The translations under genes were made by a program, and so were the position numbers. 64,000 bases of DNA from positions 248,001 to 312,000 of the forward strand of contig JANVFP010000008.1 in assembly GCA_027919835.1 (NCBI GenBank), read 5' to 3'. Numbering within the stretch: position 1 is the first letter of the stretch; each line of letters begins with the position of its first letter. Shown here piece after piece: positions 34,035 to 44,986 of the stretch. The DNA is from Lentinula raphanica (Eukaryota; Basidiomycota; Agaricomycetes; Agaricales; Omphalotaceae). The notes under the pieces were generated by a model. It was not told the DNA's origin, did no database searches, and saw nothing but the letters and a program-made list of their open reading frames with translations.

Positions 34035-34547
34035 CACGCCAAAATCGTAGACTCTACAATCAGTTTTTAATCTTTGTTGGACGATGCACATATATTATAT
34101 CCACAAGTACATTAACAAGCGATCTGCCCTATAGAGAATGATGATAATGTAAATAACGAGCAAGCTAGGGCTAGTTAGCACTGTGCCACAGCGTGCCCAC
34201 TGCCATCTGTTGCTGTAGTACCTCGGTAGCCAGTGCCACCTGAAAAACGTTGATGGATTTAGTTACTAAATTAGCGCCGGAACTCAGGGTTGTAAAATAA
34301 CATCATTTATTGTTTTACTCATACCAACTCTCCATCAGCATCAGGTCAAGACACATGTCCTGGCCCTCGTTTGGTTGCTCGTTGTCCTCAACGTCCAGGA
34401 GTACATCTACTGTGAGCCACTGCCCTTTCAGGAGAGTAAATATCTGACGTTCTTATGTTTTGCAGAATTAACACAGCTAGAAGCTCTTAATCTACCTCTA
34501 GAAGCTTTCGTCAATCCTTGCACTGTTTATCGACGCTGCGGCCAGAA
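34035..34547. other. Intergenic / 5' UTR of the RhoGAP gene
   Basis: About 510 bp. An open stretch from 34375 reads into the next gene in another frame and probably reflects transcribed leader. No separate gene supported. Confidence 0.4.
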
Positions 34548-37500
34548 ATGTACCACATTCCGAGGAACAACCGGCCTTCAGGCTGGCCTGATAACTTCAG
34601 TTCTTCAACATCTCCGTCGACTTCGTTATCGTCCTCGTTTTCTTCAGGCTCCGCAGTATCTGACATACTCCCACAAGACTCGAGCCAGTCAGATATTGTT
34701 TCATCGGATCATCTCGCCAGCCATACCACACCGTTGCCTGCTCCTCTCCCTAGGCATGTTGACCTGGCTATCACAGCCAGCCGTCCTCGCAGTTCTTCCC
34801 TTGCAGTCGTCATGGGCCAAAATTTCAGCAAACCTTCGGCGTCGCACAAAGGTCTTTCCATCTCAACGGCAGCTGCAAACACCGGTATCAAGCTCAAGCG
34901 TGCCTTTGCAGGCCGGAGGAAGAAGTCAGAAGACTCGACAAAGCTGTTTGCCGCGACAGACAACAGGGAGTGGGACTCGCCAGCGTCCTCTCCTTCTTCG
35001 TCCTCACAGGTGACTCCACCAGCATCCAAGTTCCCGAGGCCCACGAAACTAACTCAGTTGGCCACTCAGGTTATCAGTGGCGGGAAGAAGGCTGGTAAAT
35101 CTCCCCAAGAATCCGCGATTCCACCCCCACTACCACCCAAACCTTCGTCCATGCAAGTTGCCAAACAAATTCCGTCACCTACTCCCATTTTACCCGCCAA
35201 ATTTCCAGACAACAAGGGGGACCACCGTGGCTCGATCATTCCAATAAGCCCAGGTATATCATCTGCTGTCACTTTCATGAGGCTTGGAGAGCAGGAACGA
35301 GAAGCTGCACAGGCGAAGGCGAATGAAGTTACGAAGGACGCTCCCGACAAACCGGATACTCAGAAGGATGCCCAGAAGGATGTATGGAGGAAAAGTGATT
35401 CAACAATCAGCCATCACACAATACGACCTGGTGCAGGGGCAGGACCTCGTTCCTCACGTCCAGTGTCTATGGCAGAATCGTTGCAATCGAACCACACAGT
35501 TGTGCCAGTTAATAAACGCCTAAGTGCGCTCATTACTGACGCCGAGTTTGGACCCCCAGAGGAAGAGGATGATTCCTCGTTCGTCTCAGCGTCCGAAGAG
35601 ATCACGCCGACACCCCAGATTGCTAATATTGCATCACCTAATATCAAGAGTCGAAGATCCATGTCGCTTAACATTGGCAAAGCAACCAAGGCCGCTATCT
35701 CGCCTCCCACATCAAACAGTGCAGGCACTTTGGATCACAAGTTCAAATCTCCTAGTGAATCTCACCCTCGAATGACTCCATCTTTGTCCAACGAAACCCC
35801 AACACTCACTCGTGCTGCCGCTAGTGGATTTATAGCGCCATCCAGCTCTGGTGTGCAATCCACAGGTAACAATCTCCGAGGTCGACTCGCTGCGTGGTCT
35901 GCTACACATAATGCCTCAGCTCAGGCTACACAGTCTCACCAGCACCACATTAGTCACGCTCCTCGTCCCGTCCCTCCTTCTTCTTATCATCGGAACACTC
36001 CCTCCCCTCAGCCTCACCAACGTAGCACCGCGATAAGTATCACAGGTAGTCTGGCCCCTGCCGCCAACCTTGCCAGGCGTGCAGCCGAGAAATTAGGTCG
36101 TTGGGGTTTCTCATCAAATTCATCCGGTTACTCGTCGTCTTCTTCTAGCACAGGCTACTCATCTGATCATGTCTTGGGCCGAACGACGTCAAATAGCTCT
36201 TCTGCGCATATGCCGTCATCAGGACGTGGCAAGCAACGACGAACACCGGACGCGCCTTCTGGTGCTTGGAGTGTCAGTTCTTCAGGCACGTCAGATTCAG
36301 ATGCATTACCCACTGGTCCACAGCTGGGCACGCAGCTTAGAAGATCGATTCTGACCGGAAATGGAGCAGTCGCAAGTGGAGTCGTTTTCGGGAGGCAATT
36401 GATCATAGTTGTAGAGGAGACTTCTGTTGGCCGTACACCGAATCACGACTTGAGTATTGAACGGTCCAAACTCAGGCTTGAAACTCCCGGTAGCATAACT
36501 AGGAAACAAGCAGAAGCTTTAGAGACGAGGCGTTTACCTGCGCTTGTAGTGAGATGCGCACAACATCTACTCTTATGGGGAGTTGGTGAAGAAGGTCTTT
36601 TCCGGTATGTTTTTCAAGGTCAGGTTGTTGACCCAGCTAAGCTTGTTCTATAGTGTTAACGGAAGGCCTTCACACGTCTCGAAGTTGCGTCGCGAATTTG
36701 ACACAGGTTTGTATTATGCTCATTAGAGATTTATGCAAGAAACTGAAATCATTTCTAGGTGCCGACTACAATTTGCAAGAATGCTCTCCGGGTGAGCTTG
36801 ATCCCCATGCAGTGGCCTCGGTCTTCAAAGCTTTCCTTCGTGAACGTCAGTAGATCTTGTCTATCTCTGTCCTCTACTGACTTGCATTCATTATCACCAG
36901 TGCCAGAACCTATTTTGACCCATGCTCTTCTACCCTATTTCGAGGCTGCGCTTGCTCATGAGCAAGCTACGAACGAGCAGCAACGTCAACAATCTACAAT
37001 GCAACGCGCTGTACCTGGCCAACGGGGACCGCTCTTACCATCCAGTCCAAAAGCAGGATTACAGGGTTTACGGAAGCCTCCCTCGCTTTCGACCCTCGCA
37101 ATGCCCAATCTGAGTGGCTTACGACCTCCATCTCGTTCACTCTTGAATGTCTTAAGGTCCCTTGTCAAACAACTTCCCATCGAGAACAGGGACCTCATCC
37201 TCACAGTCACGGACTTGATCAAGGCGACTGCGAAAGAAAGTCAACAGACAAAAATGCCTTTGAACAATTTGCTTTTGGTGTTTTGTCCCAGTCTCAACAT
37301 GAATCCTCCGCTTTTGAAGGTGCTCTGCGAAGCCGAAAACATCTGGGAAGAGGATGACCCTTACCCGGTGTTGGATATCAAACGAGAAGATATGGTTCTA
37401 GATGTCAGTCCGTCTGAGGCTGCTGAAGCTGCAGATACAACCCGTTCGGAACCTGTCCTCGAGGTGTCGATCCAAGGATCTGACGACCACCCTCTGACTT

Positions 37501-38747
37501 CGGCATCCACATTATCTTCTTCTCCTCCTATCAGTGCCCAATCACATGAACGCTCTAACTTCGAATCCAGTCCCACAAGTGAGGAAAGAGTCCGGTTGAG
37601 GAAGCCACATGGACCCCGTCAACACATTGCCCAAGTGCTGCACGCCGATGTTCGGAATCCTATACCTGCCGTCCAGAACGAGGTACACTCAGGCTCTATA
37701 GATGCACTGTCCGACTCGATATCCGTGCAAGACGACGGTTCATCATACATCTCCAATTCTGACACGAGGTCAGAATCTGTTTCGTCTCCGTCTGAGCACG
37801 GTGTTGCTTCGCCTCCCTTATCTTCTTCAGTTGAGTCGCTGAAGACCCCATATTCATCATCAGCCGAACCCTCGTTGGCTCACCTGCCTCTGGAAACGGT
37901 TTATAGAAAGATAGATGCCCCGTTAGAGGTTGGGATTGATGAGGATGATTTTATGACTCCTCACAGGTTCCTTGATGACCGCCTCGGCGGGCACATCAAG
38001 TTCCCGACAACGTCTGATGAGTCCCCTGTGACACCTGTATCTCCTCGTATGTCCGCACCCAGTTTATCACTGCCGTTGTCACCAGGTGGGTCTCCATCGA
38101 CAAACTCTGCGCCTTCTTCTCCCAAGGCACGAAGATTAAAAAAGCCATCACTACAGCTCCTTTTCAACAAGCGCTCCGTACCTTCTCTCAAGTCGCTTGC
38201 TGACGGAAAACCGTTTATATCGTCACCTATGGCGACCTCCCTAGCACCTAGTGTATCATCGGATTCCTCTATATCAACGCCTTCCTCTGCCGTGACTGCT
38301 GCATCGTCTGCTGCATTCATCCTACCGCCCGTCCTTGACACTAATGTGGTGTCTTCCTCACTCCGAGTTGGTCTTGCTTTGGAAACACAACGGTCATCAG
38401 AAGTTCAAATGCAAAGTCTGCCTTCGTCCGGCGATGAACATCCCATTGTCGAGCCCGTGGTGACGCCCGTTGGGGAGACACCTATCGCTAATCGGTACTG
38501 CACTCCCTCTAGTTCGACACTATCTCTTCCAATGTTGAGTCAAGATACCACCGCGCCATCTCATTTGAGGCCATATCCTACGTCCAGATCGAAGCGCACG
38601 TCGAAACTGTCCTCTGCATCGTCAAACCATTTAGGGTTACTGGATGATCAAGAGGATGAGGAAGATTGGACTCAGAGTGTTCTCCTAGCTGCTGATGCAG
38701 GAGGCAACTGGTCGCCTCATAAGGCCAGACGCTCTGTGGGCTTTTAA
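34548..38747 (+). CDS. RhoGAP domain protein, 1347 aa
   Basis: GTPase-activating protein for Rho/Cdc42-type GTPases. Four exons: 34548-36604, 36654-36706, 36759-36845, 36901-38747; total 4044 nt, in phase. The RhoGAP domain covers about residues 610-870: LGIV-like start, LPALVVRCAQHLLLWG, arginine finger in EEGLFRVNG (split by intron 1), ASVFKAFLRELPEPIL, and MPLNNLLLVFCPSLNMNPPLL. The domain is interrupted by a roughly 60-residue low-complexity insert after LAHEQATNEQQ. Both flanks are long, Ser/Pro-rich and probably disordered. The start is the first in-frame ATG (MYHIPRNN); a later Met (MGQNFSKP, 34812), a good N-myristoylation context, is an alternative. With CDC24 it makes two Cdc42/Rho regulators in this window. 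Confidence 0.87.
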
Positions 38748-39010
38748 TCTCTCTGGTTCCCAAATCATTTTTCATGGACTTGATTTTGGGAAAGTTTGTT
38801 TGTTTGTCTTCTGTTACGATTTATGTATACCCTCTCCTCAACCTTCCTTTTGTCGACCGCTCTTACCTATCTGCATTGCTTCAATTATATCCCTGTACAT
38901 CTGTTCGTCTTTCTCAGCATCGTCGTTGTTTTCTATTCATAACGCATATTTTAAATTTCATTAACACCTCCAGTCAGTAGTTCAAGGTCTTACATAGGCA
39001 GATCTGGCAT

Positions 39011-39584
39011 ACATCCTTCATTACAAAAGACAACCGTCTTTTCCCACGGGGATAAAGATAAAAGACAAATGTCAAAGACAAATATAAGATAACCGACTAT
39101 GGATAATCTAAGCGCTCATCAATCTTCCAATTGATTAAGCGCCCAATTCGAGAAATTTCCGTACTAGCCACCGATGATGCAAGCTCAGAATAGTCCAGAA
39201 AATTCTGTGCCCATTGGTCCAAGGATATTTAAACCCCCAGTCTTTCCAATAGGCTCCCACAAGCTTTTTCTCCCTACCGCTTCAACCACCATCAAGAGGA
39301 CCCTCAAGTATGCTTATTCAAGCCTTCAGGCAAGAAAGAGTGACAGTCACACACTGGAAAAAATGCAGGAAAAATAGCAAAAATTCCAAAAGCGCAAGAA
39401 TCTTGGCCCTGATTATTGTTCAAGCTTCAAGTACAGCTGATCAGCAAGTTATTCAAGTACTCATCCATTAGCAGATGTCAAAAAGATGAAGATTCAAGGA
39501 AGAACAATTTGAACATGAGAAAAGTTTAGAAACGGGCTGTTCACACCTCTGACTATAAATGCCCTAGCCCGGCATGGGCTGGGG
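39011..39584. repeat. R1 repeat, copy 1, left part
   Basis: The 574 bp starting ACATCCTTCATTACAAAAGAC match 44983-45549 almost base for base. The copy is cut at its TGGGG (39580-39584) by the copia element and resumes at 44920. It contains TATA-like GACTATAAA and the hairpin AGCCCGGCATGGGCT near its 3' part. It might be a solo LTR or a non-autonomous element; no TG...CA ends are clear. Confidence 0.8.
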
Positions 39585-39976
39585 TGTCGAGAGTATCTGG
39601 GGATAGGGGAGGAGTCCCGATCGGACGTTGATGCTATGCTTCTCCTCACTCAAACGTTTTGGTACCTTTCTCTAAATTTTCTTCGTTTTACCTTTCATTC
39701 GATATTTATCCTGACCGATGGCTTCGTACTCATACACGTTTCGAGTCGCGTTTAGTATCTTATTTATTCGCCGTATGTACGAAGATATCCCCTCAGTCGT
39801 TCACACGTATTCGTGTACTTCTGAGGGTAAGCTACCTATATTCTGGCCTGTAGACTATCATGACTTACGATATACTTTAGATTGAACACTTACGATAGTT
39901 TTACAGGTAATTCTAATCGAGTCGTTCACACGTATTCGTGTACTTCTGAGGATTGAACACTTACGATAGTTTTACA
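39585..39976 (+). repeat. 5' LTR of the copia element, 392 bp
   Basis: Begins TGTCGAG, ends TTTTACA (TG...CA). Contains two copies of GTCGTTCACACGTATTCGTG (a small hairpin) and two of ATTGAACACTTACGATAG, so the distal part of the LTR is itself duplicated. It carries 30 bp (CTTATTTATTCGCCGTATGT...) missing from the 3' LTR. Confidence 0.93.
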
Positions 39977-39995
39977 GGTTATGGGCCCCGCCCGT
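39977..39995 (+). other. Primer-binding site, half-tRNA iMet type
   Basis: GGTTATGGGCCCCGCCCG directly after the 5' LTR closely matches the complement of the initiator tRNA-Met anticodon arm, the internal (half-tRNA) primer used by Drosophila copia and yeast Ty5, rather than the tRNA 3' end. Similarity judged from memory of the tRNA sequence. Confidence 0.55.
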
Positions 39996-40052
39996 TGCTA
40001 GACTATCCACGAATAACAGACCTGAATAGCGACTCGAAATCTTGAACCCAAA

Positions 40053-43000
40053 ATGACCAGTAACGGTGGAATTCCTGCTCCCATTCCCGATATTCCCGAG
40101 GACCAAAAGTTTGACGGAGGGATCCGAGTAGCCTGGAAACCCATAGAAAGAAAAATTGTAGTATCCCTGAAGAATCAGGGACTCGATGGCTATATCGACG
40201 GAACAGTGAAGAAACCGTCCGCCGAAGGCTCCTCGGACTCGACCACTCCCAAAGAAGCGACCCTCGTCTTTTCCGACAAACCCTCCAAGCCCGAATGGGC
40301 TTTCCGAAACAACCGTACGAAAGGCATCATCGAGTCCTTCGTTGTCGATCTCCCATCCCTCGTTCCGGAGGTCGATGAGATGGATGCGAAGACACTATTC
40401 GACACGTTAGTTAAAGAGTTCGGACAGAAAGACGACATGAGGAAGGTCATATCCATGAGGAAGCTCAGGAGTCATATTTTCCGCGAAAACGAAACCCTAG
40501 ACGCGTTCCTACGCACCTTGAGGGAGTTGAGGAAAGAGGCGATCGATATGGGGAACGAGATCCCTGACAAAGTCTTTCGAGAGATCGTACTTGCAGCTTT
40601 CCCCACTGCGGCCTTTGACACGATTATGCAGAACATAAACGCCAATCCTTCGACGTTCCCTACCTCGACTTCGGTCATCCAGCATATATCCTTCCAGTAC
40701 TCGAGATCAGAAAACCGTCCCGACGCAGTCATTCCCGGAGACAGACTTCCCCAGGCTAATAGCGTCTCATACCTTACCTCCCGCATCGAATCTCTGGAGA
40801 AACAGCTCGCGGCGTCCGCCAATGTCGTGAAATCCCCCGAGAAAAAGTGCAAGAATTGCCAACGTGCTGGACACGTAGCGGAGGAATGTTTCCGAAAAGG
40901 GGGTGGTAAGGAAGGTCAATACCCTTCCTGGTGGAAAGGGAAGAGGGATGTGAATGCGGGGACGACTACTGCGAACGTCGCGACGACCCCAGGGGAGGCT
41001 ACGCCTGAGGTTGCCGAGCTTCCCCAGTACTACGGGCTGATGGCGTCGATACGAGAGGAAACCGGTGGAGAGATATATGCGGATACAGGGGCTTCCGACC
41101 ACTTCTTCCGCGACCGAAACGACTTTGAGTCCTACACCCCATGCCTACGATTGGCTCGTTCCTCTGAGGCGTCGACTCCGCTGAAGATCATGGGGTATGG
41201 AAGAGTAACGAAGACCTTCACGAATGAGAAGGGAGACGTTGTCGTCACCTTTGAGAATGCTCTCCATGTCCCTGAAGTCTCCTACAACCTAGTCTCTATC
41301 TCCAAGATGGATGCCCTTGGTTATCAGATCCTCTTCGGGAAGGGCCTGGCGAAGTTCTTTAGTCCATCGGGAGTCCACTTCCTTACAGGCTACGGATCTG
41401 GTGGCTTGTACCGCTTGAGAGAGAAAGGGAAGGAGTCGAGTGCACTCGCCGTCAAGGCAAGATCTCTGAATAAACCCGTTGACCTCAGAACGTGGCACAG
41501 GAGGCTGGGACATGCGGGTGTCACCCGAATCCGATTGATGATCGAGAAAGGATTGGTCGATGGGTTAGAAGTCGTTGGGTCAGTCGATGAGAAACTCGAG
41601 AAATGTGATAGTTGCCAACTCGGTCAAGCTAAACGTCGACCATTTGACGCGGTAACGACACGCGAAACCAGACGACTGGAACGAGTTCACGTAGACCTAA
41701 CGGGACCGATGAGAGTTCGTGCCATAGGAGGATACTACTACTCCATGCCGATTGTAGACGGTCATTCGGCAATGGGGCGAGACTTCTACCTGGCGAACAA
41801 GGAGTCTTCTACGACCCTGGCAGCGATGAAGTCCTATAAGGCGAGGGCAGAGAATGAAACGGGAGAGCACCTTCTCTATGTTAGAATCGACGGTGGGAAA
41901 GAATTCAACAGCGCACTGTGGCAGAAGTGGGCAGACGAGAATGGAATCAAACTGGAAGTCATCCCTCCATACTCGTCAGCTGCTAACGGTGTAGCCGAAC
42001 GCAAACACGGCATCACGTTTGATCGCGTCCGGACAATCCTCCAAGATTCTGGTCTCCCATTTTTCCTCTGGGCTTATGCGTGCGCCTATATTATCTACAC
42101 CGACAACCTCCTTCCTGCCTCTCGAACTGGTTTCCAAATTCCTGCAGAGATCTGGTATAAGAAGAGAATGGATGTCGCGCATCTTCGTCCATTTGGGGCC
42201 ATGGCGTGGGGAACGGTAGTCGATGGGACTCCTGGAAAGCTAGATCTGAGAGGCTTTAAAGGGAGAATGGTTGGTTATCTTGAAAGGGGGGTGTACCTCT
42301 TGTATCTCTCGTCTGGCCGCATCGTACCAAGTCGTGATGCTGACTTCGACGAACGCGTTCTGAAACCTCTACCACCGGCTGGAGAGGAGGGGAGAGAGGG
42401 TAACGACGAAGATTTCCTTCCACCCGGAACTAGAGATGATGCCGAGGGACCCACACTTGCCGAGGATGATGCCGACAACCCAACGACGACAATCACAGAT
42501 CCAGGTCCCGAAATACCCGAAAACGAAAATCAGAACATCAATAATCAACCAACCTTAAGGCGTTCGAACCGAACTCGTATCCCATCCAACAAAGCTATCG
42601 ACACCCAAGAGTTCTTATCCCTTCCACCCGGAACTAGAGATGATGCCGAGGGACCCACACTTGCCGAGGATGATGCCGACAACCCAACGACGACAATCAC
42701 GGATCCAGGTCCCGAAATACCCGAAAACGAAAATCAGAACATCAATAATCAACCAACCTTAAGGCGTTCGAACCGAACTCGTATCCCATCCAACAAAGCT
42801 ATCGACACCCAAGAGTTCTTATCCCGGGAACAAAAGGCTAGAGGATCAGGGGAGGAATGGGCGCGAGGATCTAGGACACCTCGAGGAAACTTGGTGACCT
42901 CCTTTGCGCTACTTACAGAGTTCTTACCTGACGAAGTCGGATACGAATACAACGTGGCCCTGAGCGCAGTCGGTTTACCTTCGGTCCCCAAAACCTACTC

Positions 43001-44552
43001 TCTAGCAATGGAGGACCCAGACAGATGGATACCCGCGATCGAAAAGGAAAAGATCAGAATGGCGGAGTTTGACGTCTTTGGACCCCTCCAGGACCCACCA
43101 CCAGGTGCCACCATCCTTAACCCCCTGTGGGTTTTCGCTCACAAACTGGATGGAAAGGGAACCATTGTCGACGAAAAGGCGCGACTGGTGGTGAACGGAG
43201 GTAAACAAGTCGAAGGATTGGACTACTTCGAGACGTTCGCGGCGGTCTTACGGTTTGAATCTTTACGGATCCTGATCGCTACCTGGGTCACGCTTGGTTA
43301 TAACGTCTGGCAAAGCGATTTCTCTTCGGCTTACCTCAACGCGGACCTCGACGAAGAAATCTACATCAGACCTCCGGAAGGCTTCGAAGGAAGAGGATCT
43401 GGGAAGGTGATGAGACTGAAGAAGTCGTTGTATGGGACCATGCAGGCGGGGAGAAACTGGTGGAAGACACTTGACAACGCATATAAGGATATGGGATACC
43501 ACCGATCGCAGGCGGACCAGTGCGTAAGGAGTCGGAAGACGAAGGAAGGGGAGACGATTACGGGCACTTACACAGACGACACCTTGGGAGGATCATCGTC
43601 AAAAGAAGAGATGGAGAGGGCCAAGAAGGAGTTGGGGGAAAAGTTTAGGATGAGGGATACGAACAGCGTCCAGTTTGCGCTAGGAATGCGGCTCGTGTAC
43701 GACCAAGACGAACAATCTGCCACCCTATCTATGGCCGCCTACTGGGATCAGGTCTTTGCAAAACACGGCCTCCAAGACCTGAAACCGAAGGCGACTCCTC
43801 TCGCACCTGGTGTCGTGCTGTCTGTAGACCAGGGCCCGAAAACTGACGAGGACCGCGAGTTCATGAGGGACAAGCCATACTCCGAAATCCTTGGAGCCCT
43901 TCAATTCGGGCAAGGGGCGTGTAGACCGGACATCGCTTACGCGACAAACCTTCTCTCGAGGTTCCTTCAGAATCCAGGTCGTGCTCACTGGAGTGCGTTG
44001 ATCCACCTCTGTCGGTACATCGTCGGTACCAAGGGATACGGTATCACATATCGTCGACAAGACAGCGGCCTCCATCCCAAGACCTACTGCGACTCAAATT
44101 ACGCGGCATGTATTGACACTCGTCGATCGACGACCGGCGTGGTTACCATGATTGCAGGGGGACCGGTGTTCTGGATGGCGAAGCGACAAGACGTGGTGGC
44201 GCTTTCTACGACAGAGGCCGAGTATATTGCCTATGGAAAGGGTGCTCAACAAGCTATATGGGTACATAACTTCCTTGCTGAGATAGATCACCCAGTACCC
44301 CCTCCATCCGAACTCTACGCAGACAATACTGGGGCCATCGCCATATCCGAAAATCCGAAATTTCACCAGCGCGTCAAACACATCGACATTCGTTACCACT
44401 ACTTACGGGATCTTGTGGAGAAGGGCGCTATCAAGATCTACTATGTCCCTTCTGAGGAAAACCTCGCGGATATCCTTACCAAGGGACTGGGGACTACCAG
44501 TCACCGCTCCCAGATGGGACTGTTGGGCCTTACGAACGTCCTCCGAGACTAG
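40053..44552 (+). CDS. Copia gag-pol polyprotein, 1499 aa, intact
   Basis: Single uninterrupted frame. Gag (about 1-260, Ty1/copia gag type) ends in a CCHC zinc knuckle CKNCQRAGHVAEEC at about 267. The protease motif YADTGASDHF lies at about 343. Integrase: zinc-binding HHCC (WHRRLGHAG ... CDSCQLG) and the DDE core (HVDLTGP, RIDGGKEF, NGVAERKHG). A disordered linker of about 790-930 is duplicated. RT: NPLWVFAHKLDGKG, ARLVVNGGKQVEGLDYFETF, WQSDFSSAYLNADLDEEIYI, and catalytic YTDD. RNase H: KTYCDSNYAACIDTRRS, STTEAEYIA, LADILTKGL. All catalytic acids seem present. No frameshift separates gag from pol. Confidence 0.95.
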   Translation: MTSNGGIPAPIPDIPEDQKFDGGIRVAWKPIERKIVVSLKNQGLDGYIDGTVKKPSAEGSSDSTTPKEATLVFSDKPSKPEWAFRNNRTKGIIESFVVDLPSLVPEVDEMDAKTLFDTLVKEFGQKDDMRKVISMRKLRSHIFRENETLDAFLRTLRELRKEAIDMGNEIPDKVFREIVLAAFPTAAFDTIMQNINANPSTFPTSTSVIQHISFQYSRSENRPDAVIPGDRLPQANSVSYLTSRIESLEKQLAASANVVKSPEKKCKNCQRAGHVAEECFRKGGGKEGQYPSWWKGKRDVNAGTTTANVATTPGEATPEVAELPQYYGLMASIREETGGEIYADTGASDHFFRDRNDFESYTPCLRLARSSEASTPLKIMGYGRVTKTFTNEKGDVVVTFENALHVPEVSYNLVSISKMDALGYQILFGKGLAKFFSPSGVHFLTGYGSGGLYRLREKGKESSALAVKARSLNKPVDLRTWHRRLGHAGVTRIRLMIEKGLVDGLEVVGSVDEKLEKCDSCQLGQAKRRPFDAVTTRETRRLERVHVDLTGPMRVRAIGGYYYSMPIVDGHSAMGRDFYLANKESSTTLAAMKSYKARAENETGEHLLYVRIDGGKEFNSALWQKWADENGIKLEVIPPYSSAANGVAERKHGITFDRVRTILQDSGLPFFLWAYACAYIIYTDNLLPASRTGFQIPAEIWYKKRMDVAHLRPFGAMAWGTVVDGTPGKLDLRGFKGRMVGYLERGVYLLYLSSGRIVPSRDADFDERVLKPLPPAGEEGREGNDEDFLPPGTRDDAEGPTLAEDDADNPTTTITDPGPEIPENENQNINNQPTLRRSNRTRIPSNKAIDTQEFLSLPPGTRDDAEGPTLAEDDADNPTTTITDPGPEIPENENQNINNQPTLRRSNRTRIPSNKAIDTQEFLSREQKARGSGEEWARGSRTPRGNLVTSFALLTEFLPDEVGYEYNVALSAVGLPSVPKTYSLAMEDPDRWIPAIEKEKIRMAEFDVFGPLQDPPPGATILNPLWVFAHKLDGKGTIVDEKARLVVNGGKQVEGLDYFETFAAVLRFESLRILIATWVTLGYNVWQSDFSSAYLNADLDEEIYIRPPEGFEGRGSGKVMRLKKSLYGTMQAGRNWWKTLDNAYKDMGYHRSQADQCVRSRKTKEGETITGTYTDDTLGGSSSKEEMERAKKELGEKFRMRDTNSVQFALGMRLVYDQDEQSATLSMAAYWDQVFAKHGLQDLKPKATPLAPGVVLSVDQGPKTDEDREFMRDKPYSEILGALQFGQGACRPDIAYATNLLSRFLQNPGRAHWSALIHLCRYIVGTKGYGITYRRQDSGLHPKTYCDSNYAACIDTRRSTTGVVTMIAGGPVFWMAKRQDVVALSTTEAEYIAYGKGAQQAIWVHNFLAEIDHPVPPPSELYADNTGAIAISENPKFHQRVKHIDIRYHYLRDLVEKGAIKIYYVPSEENLADILTKGLGTTSHRSQMGLLGLTNVLRD
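42417..42824 (+). repeat. In-frame 204-bp tandem duplication in copia pol
   Basis: Two adjacent 68-codon units (42417-42620, 42621-42824) encode LPPGTRDDAEGPTLAEDDA ... IDTQEFLS twice. They differ at only about one base (ACAGATCC versus ACGGATCC). The position is the linker between integrase and RT, where length changes are tolerated. Confidence 0.93.
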
Positions 44553-44557
44553 GGGAG

Positions 44558-44919
44558 TGTCGAGAGTATCTGGGGATAGGGGAGGAGTCCCGATCGGACG
44601 TTGATGCTATGCTTCTCCTCACTCAAACGTTTTGGTACCTTTCTCTAAATTTTCTTTGTTTTACCTTTCATTCGATATTTATCCTGACCGATGGCTTCGT
44701 ACTCATACACGTTTCGAGTCGCGTTTAGTATCCCCTCAGTCGTTCACACGTATTCGTGTACTTCTGAGGGTAAGCTACCTATATTCTGGCCTGTAGACTA
44801 TCATGACTTACGATATACTTTAGATTGAACACTTACGATAGTTTTACAGGTAATTCTAATCGAGTCGTTCACACGTATTCGTGTACTTCTGAGGATTGAA
44901 CACTTACGATAGTTTTACA
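44558..44919 (+). repeat. 3' LTR of the copia element, 362 bp
   Basis: Starts TGTCGAG six bases after the pol stop codon and ends TTTTACA. Same as the 5' LTR except for a 30-bp deletion after GCGTTTAGTATC and a C-to-T change in TTTTCTT(T/C)GTTTT. Confidence 0.93.
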
Positions 44920-44986
44920 TGGGGCATGATGTAGGAGGTGTGAATGGCCAGTTTGGCTCATTAGCTCCTTCAAAATACATGTACAT
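44920..44986. repeat. R1 repeat, copy 1, right part
   Basis: Begins with the second TGGGG target duplication and continues CATGATGTAGGAGGTGTG... to TACATGTACAT, the R1 end. Joined to 39011-39584 it rebuilds a roughly 640-bp unit. Confidence 0.8.

Larger units (their letters stand above)
39585..44919 (+). mobile_element. Full-length Ty1/copia LTR retrotransposon
   Basis: 5335 bp: 5' LTR, PBS, one gag-pol ORF, short polypurine tract (AGGGGAG, 44551-44557) and 3' LTR. The target-site duplication is TGGGG (39580-39584 and 44920-44924), and the second R1 copy shows the uninterrupted site. The two LTRs differ by one 30-bp gap and about one substitution. Domain order protease-integrase-RT-RNase H is diagnostic of Ty1/copia. 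It looks recently inserted and potentially active. Confidence 0.95.
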
